This document shows positions 44,026 to 52,595 of a stretch of DNA of 64,000 bases, piece after piece; the first letter of the stretch is position 1; every line of letters starts with the position of its first letter. The translations under genes and the position numbers were made by a program. Where the stretch lies: positions 446,122-510,121 of the forward strand of contig CAWKPB010000001.1 of the NCBI GenBank assembly GCA_963851405.1, given 5' to 3'. The DNA comes from JANPBY01 sp963851405. GTDB taxonomy: Bacteria; Actinomycetota; Actinomycetes; DATJPE01. Under the pieces are notes generated by a model. It was not told the origin of the DNA and searched no databases. It saw only the letters and a list, made by a program, of their open reading frames with translations.

Positions 44026-45693
44026 CTACATCCGCTCCGGAGCTGAGACCCCTAGCAGGTCCAGCCCGTTGCTCAGCACCTGCCGCGTCGCATCGTTGAG
44101 CCAAAGCCGCGTGCGGTTGAGGTCGGTGATCGGCTCGTCGCCCTTGGGGATGACCCGACAGGCGTCGTACCAGCGGTGGTAGGCGGCCGCCAGCCCCTCG
44201 AGGTAGCGGGCGACTCGATGCGGCTCTCTCAGTTCGGCGGCTGCAGCCACGACGCGGGGGTACTCCCCCAAGACCCCGAGAAGGTCGTTCTCGGTCCCGT
44301 GGTTGAGCAGCGCAGGGTCGAAGACGGCCGAGTCGAGAACGATCCCCACGGCGCCAGCATTCGCCCGAACGCTGCAGGTACGGGCGTGGGCGTACTGGAC
44401 GTAGTAGACGGGATTGTCATTGGTGTGCCTTGACAACAGGTCGAGGTCGATGTCGACCGACGAGTCGCTTGACGAACGGGCCAAGGCATAGCGGCCGGCA
44501 TCGACACCGACCGCATCAACGAGGTCGTCGATGGTTACGACCGTGCCAGCGCGCTTACTCATCCGCAGGGGCTGACCGTCCTTGAGCAGATTGACCATTT
44601 GCCCGATCAAGATCTCCAGATTGACCCCGGGCCGATCACCGAACGCCGAGCACATGGCCATCATCCGGCCCACGTATCCGTGGTGGTCGGCGCCGAGCAT
44701 GATGACGACGCGATCAAATCCGCGCTCGCGCTTATCCAAGTAGTACGCGAGATCACCCGAGATGTAGGCGGGTTGGCCGCTGGCCCGGATGATCACGCGG
44801 TCCCGGTCGTCGCCCAGATCCATCGTTCGTAGCCAGACCGCACCATCCAACTCATAGATCCGGCCCAGATCACGCAACCGAGCGATCGCGCGTTCGACAG
44901 CACCCGACTCGTGCAGATGGTTTTCGTGGAAGTAGACGTCGAAGTCCACACCGAAATCGTGCAAGGACTTCTTGATCTCCGCGAACATGAGCTCGACGCC
45001 CACTCGCCGGAAAACCTCCAACGCCTCATCCGGCGGCAAGTCCAGCACCGTCGGCTCTGTAGTCACCACCTGTTGGGCGATCTCGTCGATGTAGGCGCCG
45101 CCGTAGCCGTCCTCCGGGGGGGCGAGCCCCCGCGCTCGGGCCAACAACGAGCTCGCGAACCGATCGATCTGCGCTCCGTGGTCGTTGAAGTAGTACTCGC
45201 GACTGACCACAGCTCCAGCCGCGGCCATGACGCGAGCGAGTGAGTCCCCGACTGCCGCCCAACGCACAGCGCCCATGTGCAACGGCCCCGTGGGGTTGGC
45301 CGACACGAACTCCAGGTTGATCCGCTGTCCGCGTAGAGCGTCCCCTCGCCCGTACTCGGCACCCTGATCGACGATCCGCCGCGCGATTTCACCCTGGGTG
45401 GCCGCGTCCAGACGAACGTTGAGGAAACCAGGCCCGGCGATTTCCACGGCGGCCACCCCGTCGAGGGCCGCGAGGCGTGCCTGGAGAATTTCGGCCACGA
45501 TGCGCGGAGCCAGTCCCGCCGGCTTCGCCAACTGCAGCGCGATGTTGGTGGCGTAGTCGCCGTGTTCGCGCTGCCTTGGGCGTTCGACGGTGACCTCGGC
45601 GGGCACCGCGGACAGCGCCACCGGCAAGTCCCCCGACTCAACGGCGGAAATGACGGCGCGGCGCACCGCGGCGGCCAACACTGATGGGGTCAC
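44026..45693 (-). CDS. argS: Arginine--tRNA ligase
   Basis: Class I synthetase of 555 residues. The HIGH motif reads HMGA in NPTGPLHMGAVRW, KMSKS reads RMSKRAGTV, and the C-terminal DALR anticodon-binding domain ends LLGVSAPERM. The N-terminal Add-1 domain is present. GTG start lacks a ribosome site but has a TAACCT box 6 bases upstream, so it may be leaderless. lysA follows closely, as in mycobacteria. Confidence 0.97.
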   Translation of the reverse strand: MTPSVLAAAVRRAVISAVESGDLPVALSAVPAEVTVERPRQREHGDYATNIALQLAKPAGLAPRIVAEILQARLAALDGVAAVEIAGPGFLNVRLDAATQGEIARRIVDQGAEYGRGDALRGQRINLEFVSANPTGPLHMGAVRWAAVGDSLARVMAAAGAVVSREYYFNDHGAQIDRFASSLLARARGLAPPEDGYGGAYIDEIAQQVVTTEPTVLDLPPDEALEVFRRVGVELMFAEIKKSLHDFGVDFDVYFHENHLHESGAVERAIARLRDLGRIYELDGAVWLRTMDLGDDRDRVIIRASGQPAYISGDLAYYLDKRERGFDRVVIMLGADHHGYVGRMMAMCSAFGDRPGVNLEILIGQMVNLLKDGQPLRMSKRAGTVVTIDDLVDAVGVDAGRYALARSSSDSSVDIDLDLLSRHTNDNPVYYVQYAHARTCSVRANAGAVGIVLDSAVFDPALLNHGTENDLLGVLGEYPRVVAAAAELREPHRVARYLEGLAAAYHRWYDACRVIPKGDEPITDLNRTRLWLNDATRQVLSNGLDLLGVSAPERM

Positions 45694-45699
45694 GGCGTC

Positions 45700-45705
45700 A
45701 GGTTA
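45700..45705 (-). promoter_or_regulatory. argS: Candidate -10 box for leaderless argS-lysA mRNA
   Basis: TAACCT on the minus strand ends 6 bases before the argS GTG at 45693, predicting transcription start at the codon. No Shine-Dalgarno sequence is seen. Confidence 0.5.
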
Positions 45706-45734
45706 CCGGCGGGCTCCGAGCCGGCGCCGTCCAC

Positions 45735-45740
45735 TAGATT
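45735..45740 (+). promoter_or_regulatory. Candidate -10 box for the membrane hydrolase gene
   Basis: TAGATT lies 47 bases before the ATG at 45788, which has its own AAGGGGG ribosome site, so a leader of roughly 40 bases is expected. No clear -35 was found. Confidence 0.35.
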
Positions 45741-45787
45741 GAGCCGAGCGGTCTGGGACCCCGGGCCACGGACAAGGGGGCTTCGGC

Positions 45788-47821
45788 ATGGGCTTGGTCA
45801 ACAAGGTCGCCGCTATCCTCACCCGGCCCACGGATCTCGCTGAACAGGCTGCTGTTCTCACAGCGGCGGCCGGCGCGGGTGCCTCCTTCCAGCGCGGGCT
45901 CATGCCCCGCACGACGAAGGACCAGGCGCTCATCACCGGGCTCCTCGTGGGCATCAACTACGGAATCGTGGTGACCGGTCAGTCCGCGGCCCAGGGCATC
46001 GCGGAGAGCCTGGCTGGCCCTGATGCCAGCCCTGGGCGCTTCCGATCGGCGGCCTTGGGTGTCGAGGTGGCCACGCTGGGTGTCGGCCTCGCACTCCAAC
46101 GCGCGCTTCGGGAGTACCCAGGGGAGCCCATGGCACGGGCCTCGGTCCGGTCTCTGGGCTTTCGCGCAGCTTTCGGAAGCGGAGCCGCACTGCTCGGTCT
46201 CAGCCTGACGGAGGCAGCCACAAGGGCGAGTCGGCGCGAGTTCCGCTCCCTGCCGGTGGCGCCGCTCGCCGCCGCTGGTGCAGGGGTCGCTGCCGCTACC
46301 TACGGCTTGGCACGGCACCGTTTGCGGGACAGCGGATCCTTGGATGAGCACGGGATGCCGATCGAGTCCGACACCCGGATCGTGGCCGGTCGCGCGGTAG
46401 GTGCGGGTGCCTTGGTGGCGATCGCCACTTTCGTGGCGTCCTACGGTGAACGACTCGCGGCCCAGGGGGTCGCAGTTCCGCTTCGCACCGTCCTGCCTTC
46501 ACCCTTGGCGCGACTCGGCGGGCACTCGGTCGCCCTTGGTGCGCTCGGGGCGGCTGGATTCGTGGGGATTCGCCATGTGCTCGCGGGCGCGGACCAGACC
46601 GGAGCCGCCGTTGAAGCCGCGTACTCCTCGCGCCCAGAATCTGCGCACGTGACCGGGGGGTCCCAAAGCCTGGTCGACTGGAGCACCCTGGGCCGCGAAG
46701 GCCGACGCTTCGTCAATATGGTCCTCACGCCGGACGAGATCCGTGCGGCCACCGGCCGCACGCGAGCGACGCCGCCGGTGCGTGCCTTCATCGGCGTCGA
46801 GTCGGCACCCACTCCCGAAGGAAGGGCCGAACTCGCGTTGCGCGAACTGGAGGCGCTAGGCGGCCTCGAGAAGTCGACCATCGTGTTCTACACGCCCACG
46901 GGGACCGGCTACGTCAACTACGTCACGCTCGAGACGATCGAACACCTCACAGCAGGGAACTGCGCGCAGATCGCCATGCAGTACTCCTTGCGTCCCTCCC
47001 CGATGGCTCTGGGGAGCGTTGGGGTGGGCAAGGAACAGAACCAGGCTTTCCTCGCCGCGTTGCGGACCCGTTTGGATGAGTGGCCTGCCGAGAAGCGGCC
47101 ACGGGTGCTGATGTTTGGCGAGTCGCTCGGAGCTCAGACGGGAGCCGACACCCTCTTCCAGGGGCACGGTGAGATGGACACGTACAGGGTCGAGCGGGCC
47201 ATGTTCATCGGGATGCCCGGATCCACGCCAGCGCCGAGGCGCTGGCGCGACGACAAGCAGGGCATGGATCCCTTGGGGCTGGCCGTCGAGGTGGGAACGC
47301 ACGAGGAATGGCTCGCGCTGCCCGAGGAGCAGCGCGAACGGGTTCGGGTGGTTCTGCTCAGCCAGCATGACGATCCCATCGTCAAGTTCAACCTTCCACT
47401 CGCCGTCCAGAAGCCCGACTGGCTAGGTCCGGACCGACCTTCCGTCGTGCCTGGTGAGCTCCGATGGAGACCGATCTCAACTTTCCTCGCGACCATGGTG
47501 GATGCCATGAACTCCATGTCCGTGGTGCCGGGCACGTTTGTTTCTCGCGGACACGACTACCGCAAACAGCTCGCCGGCATGGTGAAGGACGTCTTCGGAC
47601 TTCCGGACCCGCCCGCCGGGATGGATGCTGTTGAGACGGCGCTTCGAGCTCGCGAGTTGGCTTGGGCGACGCGAAGGGTGAGCGCAGCACAGGCCGAAGC
47701 CGCCGAGAACGCTGTCCGCGAACAACTGGCCAAGTGGGGCGTCAACACCGACGCTGTGCCGCCGGTGATCGCTCTCTCAGCCGCGGACGATGACCCACAC
47801 GCGGTGGTCGCAAGGCCCTGA
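45788..47821 (+). CDS. Membrane-associated alpha/beta-hydrolase family protein (Abhydrolase_9 type)
   Basis: 677 residues. The N-terminal half (about 1-290) has several Ala/Gly-rich hydrophobic segments, matching the membrane N-domain found with this family. The C-terminal half is the hydrolase with nucleophile Ser446 in FGESLGAQTG, an acidic residue in LLSQHDDPIVK, and a probable His in FVSRGHDYR. Length and two-part layout fit the actinobacterial Abhydrolase_9 proteins, of unknown substrate and likely located at the cytoplasmic membrane. It diverges from argS. Confidence 0.85.
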   Translation: MGLVNKVAAILTRPTDLAEQAAVLTAAAGAGASFQRGLMPRTTKDQALITGLLVGINYGIVVTGQSAAQGIAESLAGPDASPGRFRSAALGVEVATLGVGLALQRALREYPGEPMARASVRSLGFRAAFGSGAALLGLSLTEAATRASRREFRSLPVAPLAAAGAGVAAATYGLARHRLRDSGSLDEHGMPIESDTRIVAGRAVGAGALVAIATFVASYGERLAAQGVAVPLRTVLPSPLARLGGHSVALGALGAAGFVGIRHVLAGADQTGAAVEAAYSSRPESAHVTGGSQSLVDWSTLGREGRRFVNMVLTPDEIRAATGRTRATPPVRAFIGVESAPTPEGRAELALRELEALGGLEKSTIVFYTPTGTGYVNYVTLETIEHLTAGNCAQIAMQYSLRPSPMALGSVGVGKEQNQAFLAALRTRLDEWPAEKRPRVLMFGESLGAQTGADTLFQGHGEMDTYRVERAMFIGMPGSTPAPRRWRDDKQGMDPLGLAVEVGTHEEWLALPEEQRERVRVVLLSQHDDPIVKFNLPLAVQKPDWLGPDRPSVVPGELRWRPISTFLATMVDAMNSMSVVPGTFVSRGHDYRKQLAGMVKDVFGLPDPPAGMDAVETALRARELAWATRRVSAAQAEAAENAVREQLAKWGVNTDAVPPVIALSAADDDPHAVVARP

Positions 47822-47873
47822 GCGGCGCCGGGTGCCCGCGTGGGGTGGCTGATAACCTCATGCCTCGCTCTGG

Positions 47874-47945
47874 GCCCCCGTAGCTCAGGGGATAGAGCAC
47901 CGCCCTCCGGAGGCGGTGGCGCAGGTTCGAATCCTGCCGGGGGCG
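47874..47945 (+). tRNA. tRNA-Arg (anticodon CCG)
   Basis: 72 bases folding into a full cloverleaf: acceptor GCCCCCG pairs with CGGGGGC, D-arm GCTC/GAGC, anticodon stem CCGCC/GGCGG with loop CTCCGGA (anticodon CCG, reading CGG), T-arm GCAGG/CCTGC with TTCGAAT. The discriminator base is G and the CCA end is not encoded. CGG is a frequent Arg codon in this GC-rich genome. Confidence 0.97.
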
Positions 47946-47971
47946 CCCTTTCATGCTTGGTTACCCGGGAA

Positions 47972-49570
47972 TCAGTCGTCTTCGCCTTCGTCTAAACCAT
48001 GTTCGACCTCGGCAGCTGACTGGCCGACCGAGAGGCCGCCCACGTCGGAGCCGACCGGCACGGCGTACAGGCTGACGTCGTCGCTGGTCAGACACTTCCC
48101 CGTCGCGAGGTCGAAGCGCCACCCGTGTTGGTCGCACACCAGTTCCGCTCCCTCGAGGTGGCCGAACTGCGCGAGGTCGGCGGAAAGATGGGGGCAGCGC
48201 CGTTGCACCAGCCAGTCGTCAAACCGCCAGAGCTCGTGCACCTGTCGGTCGGCGGTCAACCAGTCCTCGACGTACTGAGCTCGTTCCTGCGACAGGGCCT
48301 TGAACCATGTATAGACGTGCTCGTTGTAGGGCCCCCGCCGTCGAGCGGTGAACCGGCACGAAAGGAACAGCGAATTGACCCAGTCCGGCTCTCGGGCCAC
48401 GACGCAGGTCCGCACCAACCGATCTTCGATCATGAACTCGTAGCGGCACGGCTGCCCGTCATCGGCTATCACCTGTCGCTCCTGGAAGTCGAGGACGATG
48501 CGCTCGGATCCCAGGTCGAGCAGCACCCGCTCCCCCAGACGCGCGCACAGGTGCTGGGCGATGTCCATGAGTGGCTCGAACCACGCTTTGATCTGCGGGA
48601 GCAAGGGCGATTCGCCCACGCTCCACTTCTGCTTTTCGGCCTCGATACGTGCCGCCCACCGTTGTTGATAGGCCGTCAAGTAGCCGCGCTTATCGCTGAA
48701 GATCCGCTCGATCTCGCCGCCGTCGAGCGTGTGATCGATCCTCGGGTCCCCCTGCCCTAGGACGACACTCGACCCTGGGACGAGTAGGTGACCCCGGTCG
48801 TGGCCCTGCTCGAGCATGAAGTCGAGAAACACTGGCGTATCCGGAAAGGCGTTCCCTGGTTGGCCGAAGTCATTGAGCTCCATCAATGGCTCATCGATGA
48901 ACCCCGGGGGGCCGGCATGCGGAAATACGTGGTCAGCTCCGATGGCCTTCACGTAGCGGTAGGCGCGCTCAAGACCACGACGTCGTTTTTGCTCCCCGAG
49001 GGCCACCTTGGCTCGCTCGGGGAGGTCATAGACCGCGGGGTACCAGATGGCCCCCGAGAACTGCAGCCAGTGCGCATCGAAGTGCCCAAAATTGGCCAGG
49101 ACTTCGAGGTCGGGCGGGCGCGCATCGTTCATGTTAAGGATCCGGACGGTGCCGTCGTCCACCGCAAGACAGGAATCCCCGATGGGACCGTCATTGGGGG
49201 CCGAGAGAGCCACGATCATGATGCGTAACCCATCGAGCTCCACCGGCTCACCGCTCACCGTCTCGACAAACCTCGTGAAACCCAAGCCCTGCAAGGCGTG
49301 CTTCAGATGTGGCAGGGCGTAGCCCGGAAGCAGGACGGTCGTGTCCTTACGCATGTGCCGGGACAACCAAACTGGATCAAAGTGGTCGAGGTGCAGGTGG
49401 CTGACGTAGAGGTAGTCCGACGCTCCGATCAGCTCGGCGTCGAGTTGGTCGTTCGCCGGAAAGGGAACCCACGAAGCGAAGTACGCGGGGTTGAACCACG
49501 GGTCACACGTAATGGTTCCGGCGTGGGTCTCGATGTGCAGGCCAGCATGACCGATGTTGGTCACCTTCAT
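47972..49570 (-). CDS. Metallo-beta-lactamase-fold hydrolase fused to a C-terminal Rieske domain
   Basis: 532 residues. N-terminal half is an UlaG-like metallo-beta-lactamase fold with VSHLHLDHFDP (His58, His60, Asp62, His63) and a later metal His in FPHAGPPG. The middle (about 250-440) is unassigned and helix-rich. The C-terminus is a Rieske [2Fe-2S] domain with Cys459-x-His461 and Cys479-x-x-His482 (CPH and CDQH). Domain order is opposite to CMP-sialic-acid hydroxylase, which has Rieske first. ATG 49570 is chosen for GGAG nine bases upstream. Substrate unknown; an oxidative or redox-sensing role is plausible. Confidence 0.85.
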   Translation of the reverse strand: MKVTNIGHAGLHIETHAGTITCDPWFNPAYFASWVPFPANDQLDAELIGASDYLYVSHLHLDHFDPVWLSRHMRKDTTVLLPGYALPHLKHALQGLGFTRFVETVSGEPVELDGLRIMIVALSAPNDGPIGDSCLAVDDGTVRILNMNDARPPDLEVLANFGHFDAHWLQFSGAIWYPAVYDLPERAKVALGEQKRRRGLERAYRYVKAIGADHVFPHAGPPGFIDEPLMELNDFGQPGNAFPDTPVFLDFMLEQGHDRGHLLVPGSSVVLGQGDPRIDHTLDGGEIERIFSDKRGYLTAYQQRWAARIEAEKQKWSVGESPLLPQIKAWFEPLMDIAQHLCARLGERVLLDLGSERIVLDFQERQVIADDGQPCRYEFMIEDRLVRTCVVAREPDWVNSLFLSCRFTARRRGPYNEHVYTWFKALSQERAQYVEDWLTADRQVHELWRFDDWLVQRRCPHLSADLAQFGHLEGAELVCDQHGWRFDLATGKCLTSDDVSLYAVPVGSDVGGLSVGQSAAEVEHGLDEGEDD

Positions 49571-49679
49571 CGAGGACAAACTCCACTTCGTCGCCGCCGG
49601 GGGTTGCCCCTCAGTCTCCACCTTGCGTGACGTGGGCCGAGGCCCGGGCGGGAGTCGGCGTGTCCCTCGCTCGAGCGGT

Positions 49680-50159
49680 TCAGCCGCCCCAGGGGTGCCA
49701 CCAGGAGGCGACCCAACCCTTGTACGCCACCTTGTCCTGCTCGGTGCATGTGGCTCGATCAGGACGGGCGGCGAATTTTTTGCCGCCGTAGGCCGACCAG
49801 AACCAGGCGCCCATCTGCCACTTGCCCCGGTAGCTGCCGCCGGGGCTCACCGCTTTGCAGTTGTTGCCGCTCTCTCTCTTCGCGACCGCCTTCGCCTTAG
49901 GGGCGGACACCCAGACTCCCCGAGGAATCGTCAAGCGGTGTCGCTTGGAGGACTTCGCCTTGGTGGTGACCGTGGGATCGATGCCGGAGGCAACGGCCAC
50001 CTTGGCTACCGGTGGCGCCGTGGGCGGGAGCGGAACTCCCCCGGGCCCGGTCGGCGAAATGGCGGACGCGCTGATCGGCGCCATCAGCGCGACAGCAAAG
50101 ACAGCCGTAGCTGCGGCGACGCCCAAGGGGCGCGCCAGTAACAGAACTCGCATGGACAT
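49680..50159 (-). CDS. Secreted Rpf-like transglycosylase-domain protein
   Basis: 159 residues. Signal peptide about 1-33 ending ASA, then a Pro-rich stretch, a basic linker (TTKAKSSKRHRL) and a C-terminal lysozyme-like/resuscitation-promoting domain: catalytic Glu96 in KRESGNNCKAVSPGG, RGKWQMG, and the closing EQDKVAYKGW...PWGG. Cys101 and Cys138 could form a disulfide. The protein should cleave peptidoglycan outside the cell. The gene lies directly under a c-di-AMP riboswitch, the regulation known for rpf genes in actinobacteria; GGAGG is 8 bases before the ATG. Confidence 0.88.
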   Translation of the reverse strand: MSMRVLLLARPLGVAAATAVFAVALMAPISASAISPTGPGGVPLPPTAPPVAKVAVASGIDPTVTTKAKSSKRHRLTIPRGVWVSAPKAKAVAKRESGNNCKAVSPGGSYRGKWQMGAWFWSAYGGKKFAARPDRATCTEQDKVAYKGWVASWWHPWGG

Positions 50160-50167
50160 GCGCGAAG

Positions 50168-50330
50168 CCTCCGCGCCTGCGGGGTGAGCTGTCGGGTTGG
50201 GCCAGAGGTCAGGCCCGTGGCTCTCGCCACTTCACCCCGAGGACGCGGCTGGCTGTCGCGCCCGATAGTGGGTCCCCCACTCCCGCCCAGGGTGTGTTGC
50301 CACGGTCAAGGGCGGGACTCGGCGTGCCGA
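50168..50330 (-). ncRNA. c-di-AMP riboswitch (ydaO/yuaA type)
   Basis: Read on the minus strand this leader carries the family's hallmark blocks in order: GCCGAGTCC (50315-50323), GGGGGACCCA, GGGGTGAAG before a GTGG/CCAC hairpin, a GGGCC/GGCCC stem, and CCCGACAGCT-CACCCCGCAGGCG, compared from memory with B. subtilis ydaO. An insertion lies between the second and third blocks. The 3' end runs into the GGAGG ribosome site (50168-50172) of the Rpf-like gene, so ligand binding could block translation as well as transcription. In actinobacteria this class turns off cell-wall hydrolases when c-di-AMP is high. Confidence 0.92.
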
Positions 50331-50422
50331 CCGTGCGACCACCGCTCACGGTGGACAGAGGAACCGTATTACAGATCCGTCACGGTCGCGTCATGGGCCC
50401 GGAACTCGGGACCGCAGCGCCG

Positions 50423-51367
50423 TCACTCAACGCCCGCAGGGATCACGCCCAGCCGGCCGGCCTGGAAGTCCTCGAAGGCGGTCACGATCTCTTCGCGGCT
50501 GTTCATCACGAACGGCCCGTACGTGGCAATCGGTTCGCGAATCGGCAGGCCCCCCAACACGAGCACATCCAACGGATGAGAGACACCCGCCGCCGCCTGC
50601 ACGGTGACGATGTCACCCTCGCCAAGGACTGCGAGCTGGCCCCCACTGAGCGGGGCTGGGGTAACACCGACTGTTCCGGCTCCCGAAATCCCGTACACCA
50701 GCGCGTTGAAGTCCGCCCGCCACGGCAACCGCAGTTGGGCCCCGGGTGCCAAGGTCGCGTGCAGCAACGTGATCGGCGTGTGGGTCGCACCGGGTCCATC
50801 GAATCCAGCCACCGACCCGGCGATCAGTCGCACCAACGCGCCCCCGTCGGGGGAAGTCAGCAAGGTGATGGCCCCGCCGTGAATGTCTTGATAGCGCGGG
50901 GACGTCATCTTCAGTCGGCTGGGCAGATTGACCCAGAGTTGGAATCCGTGGAACAGCCCGCCCGCCATCACGACTTCTTCCGGCGGCGCCTCGATGTGGA
51001 GCAGGCCGCTACCAGCGGTCATCCACTGGGTATCGCCCCCGGTGATGATCCCGCCACCGCCGGTCGAATCCTCATGTCGAAGAATGCCGTCGATCATGTA
51101 CGTCACCGTCTCGAAACCCCGATGCGGGTGCCAGGCAGTCCCCTTGGGCTCACCGGGGGCATAGTCGATCTCCCCCATCTGATCCATATGGATGAACGGG
51201 TCCAGGGCACGTAAGTCCACGCCAGCGAAGGCGCGCCGAACGGGGAAGCCTTCCCCTTCGAGGCCTGAAGGCGCAGTCGTACGGGCGAGCACCGATCGAT
51301 CAGTCGCTCCCGAAGGCTCGGGAATTCGGGGCAGGGTCAGGACATCTTCAACGGTCACGGCCGGCAT
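50423..51367 (-). CDS. Pirin family protein
   Basis: Bicupin of 314 residues. The N-terminal cupin has the metal-binding WHPHRGFETVTYMIDG (two His), a third His in SGLLHIEAPP and the Glu after it. Pirins are iron proteins, some with quercetinase activity. The C-terminal pirin domain ends GPFVMNSREEIVTAFEDF. AGAGG lies seven bases before the ATG. A palindrome directly upstream suggests control by a MarR-type or similar dimeric repressor. Confidence 0.93.
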   Translation of the reverse strand: MPAVTVEDVLTLPRIPEPSGATDRSVLARTTAPSGLEGEGFPVRRAFAGVDLRALDPFIHMDQMGEIDYAPGEPKGTAWHPHRGFETVTYMIDGILRHEDSTGGGGIITGGDTQWMTAGSGLLHIEAPPEEVVMAGGLFHGFQLWVNLPSRLKMTSPRYQDIHGGAITLLTSPDGGALVRLIAGSVAGFDGPGATHTPITLLHATLAPGAQLRLPWRADFNALVYGISGAGTVGVTPAPLSGGQLAVLGEGDIVTVQAAAGVSHPLDVLVLGGLPIREPIATYGPFVMNSREEIVTAFEDFQAGRLGVIPAGVE

Positions 51368-51382
51368 GTGATCACCTCTCAG

Positions 51383-51402
51383 GAGAGTTTAGTTGAACTC
51401 TC
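51383..51402. promoter_or_regulatory. Inverted repeat upstream of pirin gene, operator candidate
   Basis: GAGAGTT (51383-51389) and AACTCTC (51396-51402) form a perfect 7-bp inverted repeat around TAGTTG; inside it AGTTGAACT is itself a palindrome with a central G. It lies 16 bp before the pirin start and covers the stop codon of the upstream oxidase gene. MarR-family operators often have this shape, but no regulator gene is adjacent. Confidence 0.55.
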
Positions 51403-52540
51403 AATGACCTGCAAGAAATCGCCTCGGTGACAACGCGGCTACGTCCAGGGGAGCCCCGCTGAGGCTGGGTGGCGGGTCGGCTTCCAGCGTCAACGCCGCC
51501 ACCAGCGCCCCTGCCGCGGGAGCGGTCTGGATCCCCACCCCGCCCAACCCCGCGAACCAGGAGAACGACGGTGCGGCCGGGTCCGGACCGAGCACCAGCT
51601 CACGGTCGGGGGCGAAGGTTCGCAACCCTGCCCACGTCGAGTTGACGGTACGCAGAGTCAAGGTCGTAGACGTGGAGAGGCGTTCCATGGCCAACGCGAC
51701 GTCGATCTCGCGGGCGCGGACGTCAGCCGGAGGGCTGGGTTCCTCTTCCGCTAGGGAACAAAGCAGGCCGTCACCTTCGGGCTTGAAGTACCAGCCCTCG
51801 CCCTCGTCATGGACCAGTGGCCATTTCCTTACCTGGCGCGGATCCAGATCCGGCGGTGTCGGGACCGTAAACGCGGTACGACGCATGGGGGTCAGGCCAA
51901 CCGGAGGCACCTCGGCCAGGCGGGCCAACTCGTCGGCCCAAGCACCAGCGGCGTTGACGATTCGACTAGCGGCCACCTGCTCGCCGCCCAGGGTGACCAG
52001 CCACCCAGGCCCTCGAGCGAGCACAGCCGTGACTGGCGCCGAGGTTCGTACCAGGCCGCCACGCTGCCGCAGGCCCGCAATGTAGGCCTGGTGCAGCGCC
52101 GATACGTCGATGTCAGCAGCCTGCGGATCCCAGACGGCGACGCTGGCGTGTTCCGGACGCAGGACCGGACAAAGCCGTTGGATGCCTTGGCGATCGAGAA
52201 GCTCCACCTCAGGAGCCAGTTCTTGGCTCCGCCTCGCCTCCGCAACGATCTGCGCGGCCCGGCCTGCCCCGCCGACGAAGAGGAACCCGCGTCTCGTGAG
52301 CAGGGACCGGTCCAGGCCTGGGGCACGTTCGAAGGTTCCGCGCGAAGCCGCAGTCAACCTGCGGGTCTGCTCCGGTCCGTAGGTCTCCAGGAACATCGCC
52401 GCCGACCGCCCGGTCGTGTGTTGAGCCAGGACTGGCTCCGCCTCAGCGAGCAGAACCGAGGCCCCATGCGAGACCAGGGCGTGGGCGACCGAAGCGCCGG
52501 CCATTCCACCGCCGACCACGAGGACGTCCACGGCATCCAC
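51401..52540 (-). CDS. FAD-dependent oxidoreductase (glycine/D-amino-acid oxidase family)
   Basis: 379 residues. The Rossmann FAD site VVGGGMAGASVA is at about 8-19, then EAEPVLAQHTTGRSAAMF, NAAGAWADELA and the C-terminal FAD motif SWFAGLGGVGIQTAPA. Relatives include DadA-like D-amino-acid dehydrogenases, glycerol-3-phosphate and sarcosine oxidases; the substrate is open. It diverges from a threonine aldolase gene across 55 bp, so an amino-acid role is reasonable. Confidence 0.87.
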   Translation of the reverse strand: MDAVDVLVVGGGMAGASVAHALVSHGASVLLAEAEPVLAQHTTGRSAAMFLETYGPEQTRRLTAASRGTFERAPGLDRSLLTRRGFLFVGGAGRAAQIVAEARRSQELAPEVELLDRQGIQRLCPVLRPEHASVAVWDPQAADIDVSALHQAYIAGLRQRGGLVRTSAPVTAVLARGPGWLVTLGGEQVAASRIVNAAGAWADELARLAEVPPVGLTPMRRTAFTVPTPPDLDPRQVRKWPLVHDEGEGWYFKPEGDGLLCSLAEEEPSPPADVRAREIDVALAMERLSTSTTLTLRTVNSTWAGLRTFAPDRELVLGPDPAAPSFSWFAGLGGVGIQTAPAAGALVAALTLEADPPPSLSGAPLDVAALSPRRFLAGH

Positions 52541-52595
52541 CGGACAACCCTAGCCAGTGGTGCAACGGGTCGGCCGGGTGCGCAAGGATCGGAGT

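Noticed and set aside
47874..49570. tRNA-Arg as an integration site for a mobile element
   Set aside because: No integrase, direct repeat of the tRNA 3' end or phage gene was found on either side.
47972..49570. CMP-N-acetylneuraminate hydroxylase
   Set aside because: Domain order is reversed (Rieske at the C-terminus) and no sialic-acid genes are nearby.
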